Assembly: GCA_028671895.1 (NCBI GenBank)
Contig: CM053800.1
Location: 10,065,886-10,129,885 of the forward strand
Source: Oenanthe sinensis
Lineage: Eukaryota; Streptophyta; Magnoliopsida; Apiales; Apiaceae
DNA length: 64,000 nucleotides
Reading direction: 5' to 3'
Numbering within the stretch: the stretch's first letter is position 1; each line of letters starts with the position of its first letter. A program made the position numbers and the translations under genes. The notes under the pieces were generated by a model that worked only from the letters and a program-made list of their open reading frames with translations, ran no database searches and was not told where the DNA came from. Shown in pieces: positions 46,683-58,245 of this stretch.

Positions 46683-49600
46683 ATGAAAGGAAAGATTGGG
46701 ACTTCAGGAAGTTACTTTGTGTTGAATACCGGGGCTAAAATTCCGGCTATAGGGCTTGGGACTTGGCAAAGTGGTGGTGACCTTTGTGTTGAAGCAGTAA
46801 AGACTGCATTATCCCACGGTTATCGTCATATAGATTGTGCACATCTTTATGGGAATGAAGTTGAAGTCGGGGAAGCTTTAGCCAAAGCTTTTAAAGGTTC
46901 ATTGAAGAGAGAGGATCTCTTTTTAACCTCCAAGTTGTATTGTACGTTGAATTCAATTAATAAAATTGAAAAATCTGTTAGAGTTTCACTTAAGAACCTT
47001 GGAGTGTCGTATTTGGATCTTTATTTGATGCATTGGCCTGAAAGCTCTGCGTTTGGGGATGCTACTGATCCCCCTGCACATTCCAGTAGTGAATATAGGC
47101 AATTTCTGAATAGACTGAAATCAACATGGAAAGCAATGGAAGATCTGATTCAGTTGGGACTTGTTCGAGCAATTGGAGTTAGCAATTTTAGTCTGCAGCA
47201 GATGAAAGAATTGCTTAAGTTCTCCAAAATAGTGCCTGCAGTTAATCAGGTTGGTAGAATGTTCTTCACACATGTTTTTTATGCATACACGTAATAATTT
47301 GTCAATACTTGTTGATTTTATTAAAGCTTCATTCCTAGTGTCTTTTTAGGTCTACTGTGGTTCTGTTAATAACTAGCAACAATTCCAAAAAAAATTCTGT
47401 CTCATTTCTACTATGATTCTTTAAGGATTCTCATTAATTTAAACTATCAGAACTTGAGATGTCAATTGAAATTATAGAATGTATTCTGATGTTTCAACTT
47501 GAACATGAATTTGGCAAACAAGTCATTACCTAGTAGGCTAGTATTGGTTTCATCTTGCATCATTTCTTCTGATACTGATTTTCACTGTTCCTATAACTAC
47601 TTTGCATAATACTCTTCTCCAGAAAGATATTTTAACAATGAATACAATACTAAGGTGAAAGGGTCTGACGATAGGAACGTTAGATCAAGAATAATTAAAC
47701 TGTTTCTAAAGCACTCAATTGCCATAGAACCATTAAATCTTCTTCCCCTGTTATTTATTTATTGTTTGTAGCTCAATTTCAAGAATTCAAGTCAAGACTA
47801 TCTCACTATTTGTGGTCTTTCCTCTGAGACATCAATCACCATCTTTTGCACCATCTCCAGCCTCTTGAGTCCAGATTTCACATTCAAGTGATGTTTTTAC
47901 CTGAAATCTTCCCTGTGGTTTCTATATTCACTTGCAAACCTTCTCCATCATGCCCTATGTGGTCTTTACAATCAAATTGTTAAATTTTCAAACATAGGAT
48001 CCAGTATGGATTATGTCTTGCATTGCGTGTGTATCATGTCAACACAGGTACGGCAGGTCGGAAGTGAAGAGTAGGAACAACAGATGAATATATTTATTAA
48101 TGCATTTGTCTAGTTCTGTTCAACTTATTTTCAAATTTATGTAAGCTTTTAAGTTTTTGTTTTATTACAAGGATGAAGTGTTATGGAATGGCCTCTAACG
48201 CTTTCCACTTTTCATGTTTTGGGTTTAGTGTTTGTCTGTTCAATGTTCCCTGTCATATTGTTTACTGCACGTAAAATAGGAACCTTTACATATGATGATC
48301 TGGTTTCTGGCTGCTTCATAGATGGAGTTGCATCCTTTCTGGAGGCAAGATGAACTTGTTAAGTTCTGTCAGTCAAGGAGTATACATGTATCTGCTCACA
48401 CACCCTTAGGAGTTCCAAGTTCCAGTCCTACTCTCTCCGAAAGTGGATCAGGTGAAGAAGATGAACCTGGAACTCCTCGCATTTGTTTTAGAAGGTCAAG
48501 ATCAGTTCATGGACCTATGTTAAAATTGTCAGTCGTTGCCGAGATAGCTGACAGGCATAAGAAAACACCTGAACAGGTACAATTGACTTTTCTATACCCT
48601 AATCATGGCGTTTTGTTTGCTTTGTTTCAAAATAAAATCACCATCTATTTTATGCTTTATGTTGATTCTAGTACTTGAATTTCAGAGAGTTTTATTCTTA
48701 CTGTACCATAACCTTCTTTTGACCTCTTCTTTCGTTTTAAAAGCGAGAATTACAACTTTTAAACTAATCATCTTGCATAAAGATATTGTACTAATTTATT
48801 AGTCTACCCTTGCTTTTTACATGGAATTTGTCTATATTTCAATGGTTGGTTATTATGAACTTTAATATGGTGGCCCTTGGCAGTGACATGTCGTCAGCTA
48901 TCACATAAAGCTACTAGATGCATCTGTTGACATGAAACTTGCAGACTTACAGTTGGTGAGTAAAAAATGTGGTGCTGGAATGATCGGACCATATGCATAA
49001 GTGTAAGAGAGAACAAGTGTAATGTGTTGCTCGAGTAGACGTGGCAATTCGTGTCGTGTTGTGTACTTTCATGTTTCATGTACTTGAACCCGTATTGCGA
49101 ACACGAAATGGGTTCGTGTACTTGAAATTTAAACACGATAGTACAGCAGTTTTCGTGTACACGACGAAAGTCACGAAACGGAAAAAATTAAAATATATTT
49201 TATTAGTTTCAAATATTGATAATCAATTAATTTACACATATTAAATGATATTATATTATTATATATATATAATTCTAATATTAACATCAAATTGTACATA
49301 AATTATTTTTTATAATATATATATATTATTTTTTATTTAATTAATTATCTCGTGTACCCAAACGGTAAACCCAAACACGACACTAAATATGATCGTGTAC
49401 TTTCATGTTTGTGTACTCAAAATGTAAATACAAACACTAAATTTTCGTGTTGTGTTTTGGGTCTATGCTCAAGGAAAGAAAATAAATATGGAATACTATT
49501 GTGTAATGTGTTGACATATGAAACAACTTACACACTTTTTACTAGTAGTGTTCTATATTTATTTAGCAATATATATATATCCTTGCTCGTGCATCTTAAA

Positions 49601-50821
49601 ATAAGAAATATATTATAGTTTTATACAATATGTTGCCAAATTCAGAAGTTAAAATGTTGGCAATTCTAATTCTCACGTGTATGATGTATGTAGCTAAATT
49701 AGGTTTTGCTTCCACGTTTTCGAAATCAAATCTCCTTTTTCTATAAACTGTAATTGTATTTATATCGTTCTTTTTTCCATGTCCCTAACCATAGAGGATC
49801 CCTGGTTTGGTAATGGCGTAAACCTGTTCTTGGGCTTTATATACATGTTTTCCTTGGACCGAGCGCAGATCTTCAACATCTGCTAGTGCCATTTCTTCGT
49901 TTGTCCAACCATGAGAATGGACAGAAGTGCTCGGAAAGAGTGATATCACGCAGCAATTACAGTTACTAAATTCACATTGATGGTTGTCTTAACTAGTTTG
50001 GGATGAAAAGAGTTGTTGAGTACACAAGTTTGTCTGCAAAATGTTGTTGGCCCAGCATGATAGTTTTTGTAGCCAGAGAAACAAAATGCATAATTTTGGT
50101 GACATGATTCAAACTACAACTTTATAATCTGTTAGGTTAGAGGCAAGTTACATTTGAACATCATTTGATTGTGGAGTTTCACAATCTCATATGGCCTTCT
50201 CTCTTACATCTTCTGTCTCTTTTACATTCGTGAAAGCTATCTTCTCCTTTATCCTTTATCCCATTCTCTAGCAAATATCTTTTTAGCTTTAGAGTACTGC
50301 AGCTTATGCAGTTGAAATTTTACTTGTCTAGAAAATCTTATGCATAAAAAAAATCCGATAGTATGTCGATACATATGATGCACAAGTCAGGTTCTCAATC
50401 TGTTGCCCCCATCCTTCCAAGTAGCTGCAACTATCCCTATAACAGAGTGTTATTAAGTTTGATGGAAAATCTTGTATTACGTTTTGATTGCTAAAGGTTT
50501 GTCCCGACATATATTTGTATAATCATAACTCACAATTCCTTATCTTTGATCTGTTTTTAGATTATTTTGAAGTGGGGTCTTCAAAGAGGGACAAGTGTAC
50601 TACCATGTAGCGTAAAGCCTGATCGCATAAGAAAAAACATAGATATTTTTAGCTGGTCGTTGTCGGATAGTGAATGGAACCGCCTGAATCAGATAGAACC
50701 ACAGATATGCTTATTCGGGAATGGCCCTATGACTAGCTTTTCCGATGGTGCATTTGTTCATGGTAGTGGCCCACTTCAAGCTGTGAATGAGATGGAAGAT
50801 GATGCAGAATCCAATTCATGA
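46683..50821 (+). CDS. Aldo-keto reductase (AKR4-like, NADPH-dependent)
   Basis: Cytosolic oxidoreductase that would reduce aldehydes or ketones with NADPH. Exons 46683-47249, 48322-48576 and 50561-50821 join in frame to 360 aa. The AKR tetrad is complete at canonical positions: Asp51 and Tyr56 in DCAHLYGNE, Lys84 in LTSKLY and His117 in LMHWP. Other signatures are IPAIGLGTWQSGG near the start, RAIGVSNFS, PAVNQMELHPFWRQDELVKFC and ILKWGLQRGTSVLP. Compared with usual plant AKRs of about 315 residues there is an extra Ser/Glu/Arg-rich insertion of about 40 residues in exon 2 (SESGSGEEDEPGTPRICFRR), in the loop after the substrate-side helix, and the C-terminal loop is diverged. The start chosen is the ATG at 46683; the frame is open a little further up but has no earlier ATG. 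Substrate is unknown. Intron 2 (1984 bp) carries a hAT MITE. Confidence 0.92.
49036..49465. mobile_element. hAT-type MITE in intron 2 of the aldo-keto reductase
   Basis: 430 bp with ends beginning TAGACGTGG and inverse of TAGACCCAAA, flanked by 8-bp repeats TGCTCGAG (49028-49035) and TGCTCAAG (49466-49473), one mismatch. Subterminal regions repeat CGTGTAC and CACGA words on both sides of an AT-rich centre. Confidence 0.8.
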
Positions 50822-51350
50822 TGTTTAGCTCCATGCCCTGCAATTTTATTTCACAAACATGTTGATTTTATTTTGTGTGATATGTTTGTTTGTTTGTATG
50901 CTTTTTTTGGCTAGTACAAAGTCAAAGGACATTTATAATGGATGCTCAATTTGTGAAAGTGATTATCCATCATGCATATTCTTAAGAGGGGGCAAAATGT
51001 GATATTCTCAAGACACAAGTTGATTTGTTAGAATTTTACCCTAAACGATCTGCATCTGCTTATTAAATTTAAACCCTTTAATTCGTAATATTATCAGATT
51101 TCAATAAATTTTAGAAACACACAAAATTGACACGTTTACAAACACGTTCTGAATTTTTGTGTCATGAAAAAATCTAAACACGTTCTGAATTTTTGTCATG
51201 AAAAAATCTTTGTAAATATGAGAATAAATTCCGAATTTTAGGATTTTATTAATATTGCAACCATTCTAAACGCCCTGCAGGCAAGCAATGTATTGCAGCC
51301 TAATAATATTCCAGTTTGGTACTTTTAAATTACTACTTCAGTTTGGTACT
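50822..51350. other. Aldo-keto reductase 3' UTR and intergenic
   Basis: Probable 3' UTR within the first 150 bp, then AT-rich DNA. A 27-bp direct repeat carrying CACGTTCTGAATTTTTG is seen near 51143-51205. Confidence 0.4.
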
Positions 51351-51983
51351 CTCTTTTTTTTTACAGACAAAAGGATTTTATTAAAACAATATAACTCAGT
51401 TGAAATAAATCTCCAAACTGTCAACTACAACTTGATTGTGAAACAAAAAACGAGCTAAATAAATGGTCGTTTTGTTTTCAGATCGCTTTACACATAGAAT
51501 ATTCAAATTCTCTAATCTAAAAAGTATTACAATGACATCTCGAGCAATCCAACTTACATCAGCTGTGAAATTAGTAGCATCACGATTGATTTTCACATAA
51601 GTATCATCTGTAGCCCAATGTTTAGAACCAATTTTTTGTTGCGATCTCCACCACCGTCCCAAATTCGATGCGAGTCTTACAAATCTCCCAAAATATCATA
51701 TATATTCTTCTCAGAAAAACTATTGAACCCATAACAAGACACACAAAAATATCAAAACATAAAATATTAACATCCCAAAAAGATGGGCACGACTAACAAC
51801 CTTGATAACAAGATATCAACAAGATCTCTTCGAAAAAGGATTAGATCTCGATTTTATTAAAAAACTGGTAAATAGAACAAATGATGGGAGAGCGAAGAGA
51901 GCTTAATTGGTGAAGGGGATGAATATATGAAAGTGAAGAAGTGAGGGCTAGAAGGCTAGATACGGCTCAAAACCCTATTCTTG
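51351..51983 (-). mobile_element. Short LINE-like retroposon with 11-bp target duplication
   Basis: The insertion is bounded by identical AGTTTGGTACT repeats at 51340-51350 and 51984-51994. On the minus strand the 3' end is an A-rich tail (complement of 51353-51362) preceded by AATAAAATCC. The frame 51662-51396 has a degraded RNase H-like end (YVKINRDA, then IYLARFLFHNQ), as at the C-terminus of plant L1 ORF2. Upstream of it is about 300 bp of 5'-UTR-like sequence starting near AGGGTTTTGAGCC. So it is either an internally deleted LINE or a non-autonomous relative. Confidence 0.7.
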
Positions 51984-51994
51984 AGTTTGGTACT

Positions 51995-52653
51995 TAATCA
52001 CTAACCAATAGTCAATGTTTATTTATTGCACGTGTATGTATAATTTGAAGTCAAATAACCACATTTCATAACTAGAAAACCTACAGTAGTTCGTGTTGAT
52101 TATATGATCAAAGACTATTGACTGTCTAGACTCTAGAAGCTATCATTTGTCAGTTTTGTTTTTACAAGTTCAAATCGGTTTGTTATAAAAGCTCAAGTCA
52201 ATTCTATTGGTTTGGTATGTAGTAAGGGGTAACTTAGATATTAAAAAGAGTTTTACAAATTGTCAACTTATAGCACTATGACTTTACCATAATTTTATGA
52301 ATCCAATAGTCATGTTGCATTTTTAAATTTATAATATTGAACACTTGTAATGTCATTTTTATTATAGTAACTCACAGAATTTATCAATGGAAACACTTGG
52401 AGAAACAATAATTTACAAGTAAAGGGTGTAAATCAATTGAACTGGCAACCGGAGAAATATTAACTGAAAAGCAGTTATGCTGTACATGTTCAAGAAGTGA
52501 TGTTTAACTTCATTTCCTGAAAGAAAGAAGCTTCCTCAATTTATACTTTATACACCAACACTTATTTACTACACCATTTCAAGCTCTGCAATGGAAATTG
52601 CTAGGAATATTTAATGAGCTAATTGTTTTAGACGAAGCAATGACAGGACAATG
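51995..52653. other. Intergenic and receptor-kinase 3' UTR
   Basis: AT-rich sequence with no coding support. The part nearest 52653 should be the 3' UTR of the minus-strand receptor kinase. Confidence 0.4.
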
Positions 52654-55600
52654 CTAACTACTGATATCGATGTCGTCGAGCCAAGATACTAGCTGCTGTG
52701 TTGTAGGCCTTGTTTTAGGGCTTTCACTTAAGCATCTGCAAGCAATTTCAAGGAACACCAACATTTCTTTTGCATGTTCTTTGTCGTAAATAAAGGGATC
52801 AAATATTTCACTCTCCCTTTTCTCCGTCTTCATTTGCAAAACCCAAGATATTAAATCTCGACTTCCTCTTGGTTTACACACATCAATTGGCCTTCTTCCA
52901 GTAAGAAGCTCTAATAGAACCACTCCAAAACTATATACATCACCCTTGTATGTTGCCACAGAAGCTTGTCCATATTCTGGTGGAATGTATCCCAAAGTTC
53001 CAACAAGGTCAGTGCTAACATGAGTGTCATATGGAAGTATGAGTCTAGCAAGACCAAAATCTGCCAAGTGAGCTACAAACTTATCACTCAAAAGGATATT
53101 GCTAGACTTTATATCGCGGTGAAGGATATGGGGCTCGCATGATTGGTGCAAGTAAGCCAGTCCATCTGCTGCTCCTCGAGCAATACGAAGCCTGGTTTTC
53201 CAATCTAGTGAAGGAGGTCCATCCAATTTCTCGTGCAGCCAATAATCCAAGCTACCATTATCCATGTAGGAGTATATTAAGAGTTTGTCATTCTTGTAAT
53301 TACAATAGCCCAGAAGGTGGACAAGGTTTGGATGCTGAGCTTTTGAAAGTGTTTCGACTTCAGCCTGAAATTCTCTATCCATCTGACCAGTGTCACCAGA
53401 GAGTCGTTTGATTGCAACCTTTGTACCATCAGGAAGGGTGGCTTTGTATACCAAACCAAAGCCCCCACAGCCAATAATATTTGCTTGATTGAAACTGCTT
53501 GTGGATTTTAGAATGTCATCAAGCGAGAGCTCCTTATTACTCTCCTTGTTTTGGAAAAGTACCACTAATCTTGAACCGAGCTCAGTTTCATCAGCATCAG
53601 CCTTCTTCTCAGGATCAACCTCTCTTCGGCTGGTTGTCCGCATAATAATGAAAAAAGTAATAGTAAGAAGAAAAACTGTTCCAAGGCCAATCCCAACAGC
53701 CATTGCAATTATTTTCCCTATATTTTTCTTCGATTTGACTGCTGATCCATCAGGCAATTGATTAGGATTACGACATGGGGCAGCATGCTCACCACATAAA
53801 CCTTGGTTTCCTTCGAAGCTTGAGTTAAGAAAAGTTCCAAACTGGCGACCTGTGGGAATCGGGCCTGACAGGTTATTGTATGCAACGCTAAACTTTGACA
53901 GAAAACTGAGGTTCACCAAAGATGGAGGTATGTTACCCAAGAGATTGTTATGGGACAAATCCAAGGCCTCCAAACTAGTCATACCTGACAAATTGGCTGG
54001 AATGTATCCGGACAAATTATTGTTACTCAGGTTCAAAATGTGCAGCTCCCGCAGATTCCCGAATTCTGGCCAGATTGACCCATTCAGGAAATTATTGCTA
54101 AGGTCCAACGTAGGTGGGAAGCTCGAAGGCTGATTATACTGCAATCCTCTACCATTTGTGTTTCTTGTCTTGAAAAAAGGAAAATCTGGTGAAGGTTCTT
54201 CAAAAAAATTCTTCCTAGAGATGAGGTTCTGCAAACCGGTTAGGCTTTGCGGAATCTCTCCGATAAACGTGTTGTTTGACAAATCTAAGTAAAAGAGAGA
54301 ACTATAGCCGCCTAACCAAGGTGGAATTGTTCCGTTAAGCTGATTCCAAGACAAATCCAACAACTGCAATGATAAAGACTTACTTAACCACTGTGGAACC
54401 ATACCAGTGAGTTTGCAACTGGCAATTATTAACACCTTGAGGTTTGTGAACTGCAGACTAGGAATGGATGGTAATTCTTCATTCCGAAAATTCAAGGTAA
54501 GCACCAAAGTTTTTAAGTTCTGGCAATGCTGTAAAATTTCAAGGGCGGATGAAATGTTTTGAATACTAGAATTTGAGAAAGAAAGAGAAGTCAGACTACT
54601 GAAATTCTTGAAACTTTCTGGGATTTGACCGTTGAATTTGAGTTTAGCAAGATTTATGGTTTTCAATCTCAGACAGTTGGGTAAATTAGATGGAATGGAT
54701 CCACTGAAGGTATTAGAAGCCAAATCTAGTGATGTAAGTTTATTCATTGCAGAGCAATTAAGATAAATCTGACCATTTAATGAGTTGTTCCTCAAACTAA
54801 GCAAAGAAATAGACTGAGAATTCGACAATGACCTAGGTATTTCACCATTGAAAAGATTTGATTGAGCTGAAAAATACCACAATTTGTTCAACTGAAGAAA
54901 GATATCTGGTATATTTCCTGAAAAATAATTTGATGATATATCCAAACGGCCAAGGTTGGAAAGATTACCAAATTTGCTGCTCAATACCCCAGAGAGCCTG
55001 TTATTCTGAAGAGCCAATACAGACAGATTTGATAACTGAAACAACTCTTCCGGAACACTGCTTGATAAATCGTTTGATGCAAGGCCAAGGTACTCCATTG
55101 AGCTGCAATTCCCAATCTCCATTGGAATGCTTCCATTGAAATAATTCACTGCCAAATTAATCTCTCGAATACGGGGTGAATTGTTACATATACCAGAAGG
55201 TATGAAACCACGAAGAGAATTTTCATACATGTTCAAAACTTGAAGCGACGGTAAGTTGATCATACTTGGAAACAATCCAGAAAACTCATTGCTGCTCAAG
55301 TCCAAAACCTCTAAATTGCGCAATTTCAACAGTGATCCAGGTATGGTGCCTCTCAATGAATTATGAGTTAAATTAAGAATCTTTAGCTGATCTAAACTAG
55401 CTACTGATTCAGAAAGCTTACCACTTAATTTACTCCTTCCAAGCTCCAACTTTACTACCCTACCAGACTCAAACTCATCATTTAAACCAAGAGAAACAGA
55501 AGACTTGCAAGAGATGCCTACCCAATCACAACAATTTGATGAAAAAGATGAACTTTCATTCCATTTCCACCCATAAATACTTGATTCTAAACCATTCATG

Positions 55601-55719
55601 AAACCTTCCAATGCCTTCAAGTCATTGGAATTACATGTCAGATTCAGAGAATTCACAACAACAATATGTACTCCAAACCCAAAAAGAATCAAGATTACAT
55701 ACAATTTCAACACACCCAT
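52654..55719 (-). CDS. PSKR1: Phytosulfokine receptor 1, LRR receptor kinase
   Basis: Plasma-membrane receptor for the sulfated pentapeptide hormone phytosulfokine, which promotes cell growth and dampens some immune responses. A single 1021-codon exon, the same length as I recall for carrot PSKR and very similar throughout. Signal peptide (residues 1-24, hydrophobic); N-terminal cap with CCDWVGISC; about 21 LRRs; island domain near 503-538 (EEPSPDFPFFKTRNTNGRG) that binds the hormone in carrot; transmembrane helix about 670-693; kinase with GCGGFG at 750-755, Lys771, HRDIKSSN with Asp869, DFG with Asp887 and GTLGYIPPEYGQAS activation loop. All catalytic residues are present, so it is an active-type kinase. 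A guanylate-cyclase-like motif reported for Arabidopsis PSKR1 would lie around VVLLELLTGRRPIDV. The ATG at 55719 directly precedes the signal peptide. Intronless, as usual for this gene. Confidence 0.97.
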   Translation of the reverse strand: MGVLKLYVILILFGFGVHIVVVNSLNLTCNSNDLKALEGFMNGLESSIYGWKWNESSSFSSNCCDWVGISCKSSVSLGLNDEFESGRVVKLELGRSKLSGKLSESVASLDQLKILNLTHNSLRGTIPGSLLKLRNLEVLDLSSNEFSGLFPSMINLPSLQVLNMYENSLRGFIPSGICNNSPRIREINLAVNYFNGSIPMEIGNCSSMEYLGLASNDLSSSVPEELFQLSNLSVLALQNNRLSGVLSSKFGNLSNLGRLDISSNYFSGNIPDIFLQLNKLWYFSAQSNLFNGEIPRSLSNSQSISLLSLRNNSLNGQIYLNCSAMNKLTSLDLASNTFSGSIPSNLPNCLRLKTINLAKLKFNGQIPESFKNFSSLTSLSFSNSSIQNISSALEILQHCQNLKTLVLTLNFRNEELPSIPSLQFTNLKVLIIASCKLTGMVPQWLSKSLSLQLLDLSWNQLNGTIPPWLGGYSSLFYLDLSNNTFIGEIPQSLTGLQNLISRKNFFEEPSPDFPFFKTRNTNGRGLQYNQPSSFPPTLDLSNNFLNGSIWPEFGNLRELHILNLSNNNLSGYIPANLSGMTSLEALDLSHNNLLGNIPPSLVNLSFLSKFSVAYNNLSGPIPTGRQFGTFLNSSFEGNQGLCGEHAAPCRNPNQLPDGSAVKSKKNIGKIIAMAVGIGLGTVFLLTITFFIIMRTTSRREVDPEKKADADETELGSRLVVLFQNKESNKELSLDDILKSTSSFNQANIIGCGGFGLVYKATLPDGTKVAIKRLSGDTGQMDREFQAEVETLSKAQHPNLVHLLGYCNYKNDKLLIYSYMDNGSLDYWLHEKLDGPPSLDWKTRLRIARGAADGLAYLHQSCEPHILHRDIKSSNILLSDKFVAHLADFGLARLILPYDTHVSTDLVGTLGYIPPEYGQASVATYKGDVYSFGVVLLELLTGRRPIDVCKPRGSRDLISWVLQMKTEKRESEIFDPFIYDKEHAKEMLVFLEIACRCLSESPKTRPTTQQLVSWLDDIDISS

Positions 55720-56141
55720 ATCAAGAAAATCAAGAATTCACAAAAGGGCTCAACAAACCAAAGCATATATCAAGATTCTAACACCCCCCATCTTTTTAAA
55801 ATGGACCAAAATGAGATCACAAAAACAAAAAAAATGCAAGAATTGGAATAATTATAGGAAAAAGAAGACAAAAACAAACCTGTCAGAACAAGAAATGGAG
55901 GGGCTAATTAAAAAGATAAAACAAAGAATAAAAAGATTGGATTTTTATGGTATATTTCTATCTCCTGCACTTGTTTTTTTTTCAGTTCATGCAAAAGCAA
56001 AGAGAAAAGGAGAAAAAGGGATTTATTCTAGTAATGAATTAAAACAAATTGTATGGGGGTGGTGGGAAGATAGAGGATTGTGATGGAAGCATTATGAGAC
56101 TGTGATGATGACTTGGACCACTATTGTATTGCCTATTAACA

Positions 56142-56181
<40 letters not shown>

Positions 56182-56240
56182 TTTTCATAAAGTCATAAAC
56201 ATGTTTACTTCAGCTCAAGGTTTTATTGGAGAATTATAAC
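55720..56240 (-). promoter_or_regulatory. PSK receptor 5' region with (TC)15 tract
   Basis: Presumed 5' UTR and core promoter. On the sense strand a GA microsatellite (complement of 56146-56175) lies about 430 nt upstream of the ATG; GA repeats are common in plant core promoters and leaders. The 161-codon open frame on the plus strand here is A-rich and not supported as a gene. Confidence 0.5.
56146..56175. repeat. (TC)15 microsatellite
   Basis: Fifteen uninterrupted TC units. Confidence 0.95.
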
Positions 56241-57363
56241 CATTTTCAGAACCACCAACTAAAATTTTTAGATTGTCAATTTTGATAGTTTGGTGAATAA
56301 TCAATCTACTATTTAAGTTTTAATTAAATAAATAATCTACTAACCTCTGGTTTTGTAGGACTATGATAAAAATATGATACTGACTTCTAAAGTCTTAAAA
56401 CTGATAAAATAGTTTGTGAATTATTCTATCTATTTTTAATATTTTTTTATTCTATACTTGAAATCATTATTTTAATTTTTTGTAAATTATGATGATATCA
56501 AATACATTTTTTATTTATATAAAATAATTTTAGAAAAATAATTATTATAATTCTCCAATCGAATAATTAAAATAATAAATATATAACATAAGATAAAATA
56601 GTAATTTTTTCATTAAAATTTTCATTTCAATAAAACTAGTATAAATCATAAATATTATATTAAACATGATTAATGTTTGAAACAATATTTAAATTAATTA
56701 TTTTAATTTTTTTTATAGAATTTATAAAATAAAAAAGTTTATATTTAAACACAAACTTTACTCTTATTTTATTAAACCGCACGCAATTCTCAACATGGTA
56801 TAATTTTATCTCAAGTCAAATTCACATAAAGTTAATTTTAAATATTTTTCGAAGAATCTAGTAATAATTACTACTACTAACTAAAAAACCGAAGAAACAA
56901 TTGTGTATTGTCTCCTCGAATTGAGTTTTGGCCACCAAGAATCCTCCAAAAGTTACATATAATTATACTCCACAATGAATTAAGAATGCAATATATTACT
57001 ACATAGAGCCACAAAAGTTTGTCTAAATTATCTTAGAATCAAGTTGGCAACTTTATTCGTTGGCACAAAGATACTACAAAGGATAAACTAATCGAGTGGA
57101 ACGAAAGAGACGAAAATAATGAAAAACAAAATACTAATAAAAAAAGTCAAAGGAAGGGCAGAGGTGTGACAGTTGCACAAAGTCTTCTGGTCAACGCCGG
57201 GCCGCCGAATATAGGTCGGAACTTCTGTCTGTTTTCATTGCCATTACTCTCCTTGTCTCATGTCTCCGAATAGCTCCATAATTTGACATTCATTTCGGAC
57301 AACCTGTACCTTTGTGCATTTTTAATAGGAGGTTATTTCGAAAATACTATTCGTAAAAATATA
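56241..57363. other. AT-rich intergenic, nothing recognised
   Basis: Contains a short GC-richer patch near 57150-57290 without coding support. Confidence 0.4.
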
Positions 57364-57565
57364 CTCCCTCCGTCTCACCCAATTGTTTAAGTTTCGGAGA
57401 AAAGGTTCGACACGCATTTTAAGGTGCATATAAAATTTAATATTTAATTTTTTATTCAAAAAAAAAAATTTAAAAATAAGTTATGGAACTATACTTTATA
57501 TATACCTTAAAATGCGTGTCGAACATTTTCTTCGAAACGTAAACAATTGGTTGGGACGGAGGTAG
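57364..57565. mobile_element. Stowaway MITE
   Basis: 202 bp, ends CTCCCTCCGTCTC and inverse of CTACCTCCGTCCC, flanked by TA on both sides. Long inverted arms (CACGCATTTTAAGGT facing ACCTTAAAATGCGTG) make it almost a perfect hairpin. Confidence 0.92.
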
Positions 57566-57991
57566 TAATAATTTATGATCACAATTTTAAGAATAATGAT
57601 AATTAAAATTAAATAAGGAAATAAATATGAAGGTCAAAATAACAAAATAATTAGTAACAACGTATTTAAATGAAGAGACTAAAAGAACTTAGCTATCGGT
57701 GTAAATTTCAACAAATAAATAAAATGTAGGCAATCTATCTGTATGTGACTTTGTGAGAGATGGAGTTAGAGAGAAAGAGAGAGCGTTACACACTAATGGC
57801 TATCAGGATTTTTTTTTGATATATCTTTAACATGTAACATATACGTTACAAGTCACTCAAAATTTTATATTTATATATATGTATAATTATATATATTAGA
57901 GCTTTATTATTATTATTCAATAAAATAATAACTTTTACGCATATATATATATACACATATATATAATAAATAACTAATATTTAAAGTCATA

Positions 57992-58245
57992 CTCTCTCCG
58001 TCTCTAAAAGCTTTTCTTGTTTTTACATTTTGTACTGTTCATTGTAAGCGATTGACTACTAATTTACACATAATTTATAAGACAAAATATAGTCATGAGT
58101 GATTTTGTTTGATTCGTATTTGTGAGTACTTTAATACAGTAAATTTTTTATATTTCATACTAATACAAAATTAAAGATATTAACGATCAAAAAGTGTGTG
58201 TTGACAAACGCGCACATGATTAACAGGAAAAGTAATAAGAGACGG
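57992..58245. mobile_element. Diverged Stowaway-like MITE
   Basis: Left end CTCTCTCCGTCTCT after TA; right end near AGAGACGG before TA. Less well conserved than the other two Stowaways. Confidence 0.55.

Noticed and set aside
51396..51662. Possible host gene with RNase H-like end
   Set aside because: Enclosed by an 11-bp target duplication and followed by an A-tail, so it is part of a retroposon.
55598..56083. 161-codon plus-strand frame upstream of the PSK receptor
   Set aside because: A/K-rich translation of promoter/UTR sequence overlapping the receptor start in antisense; no family resemblance.
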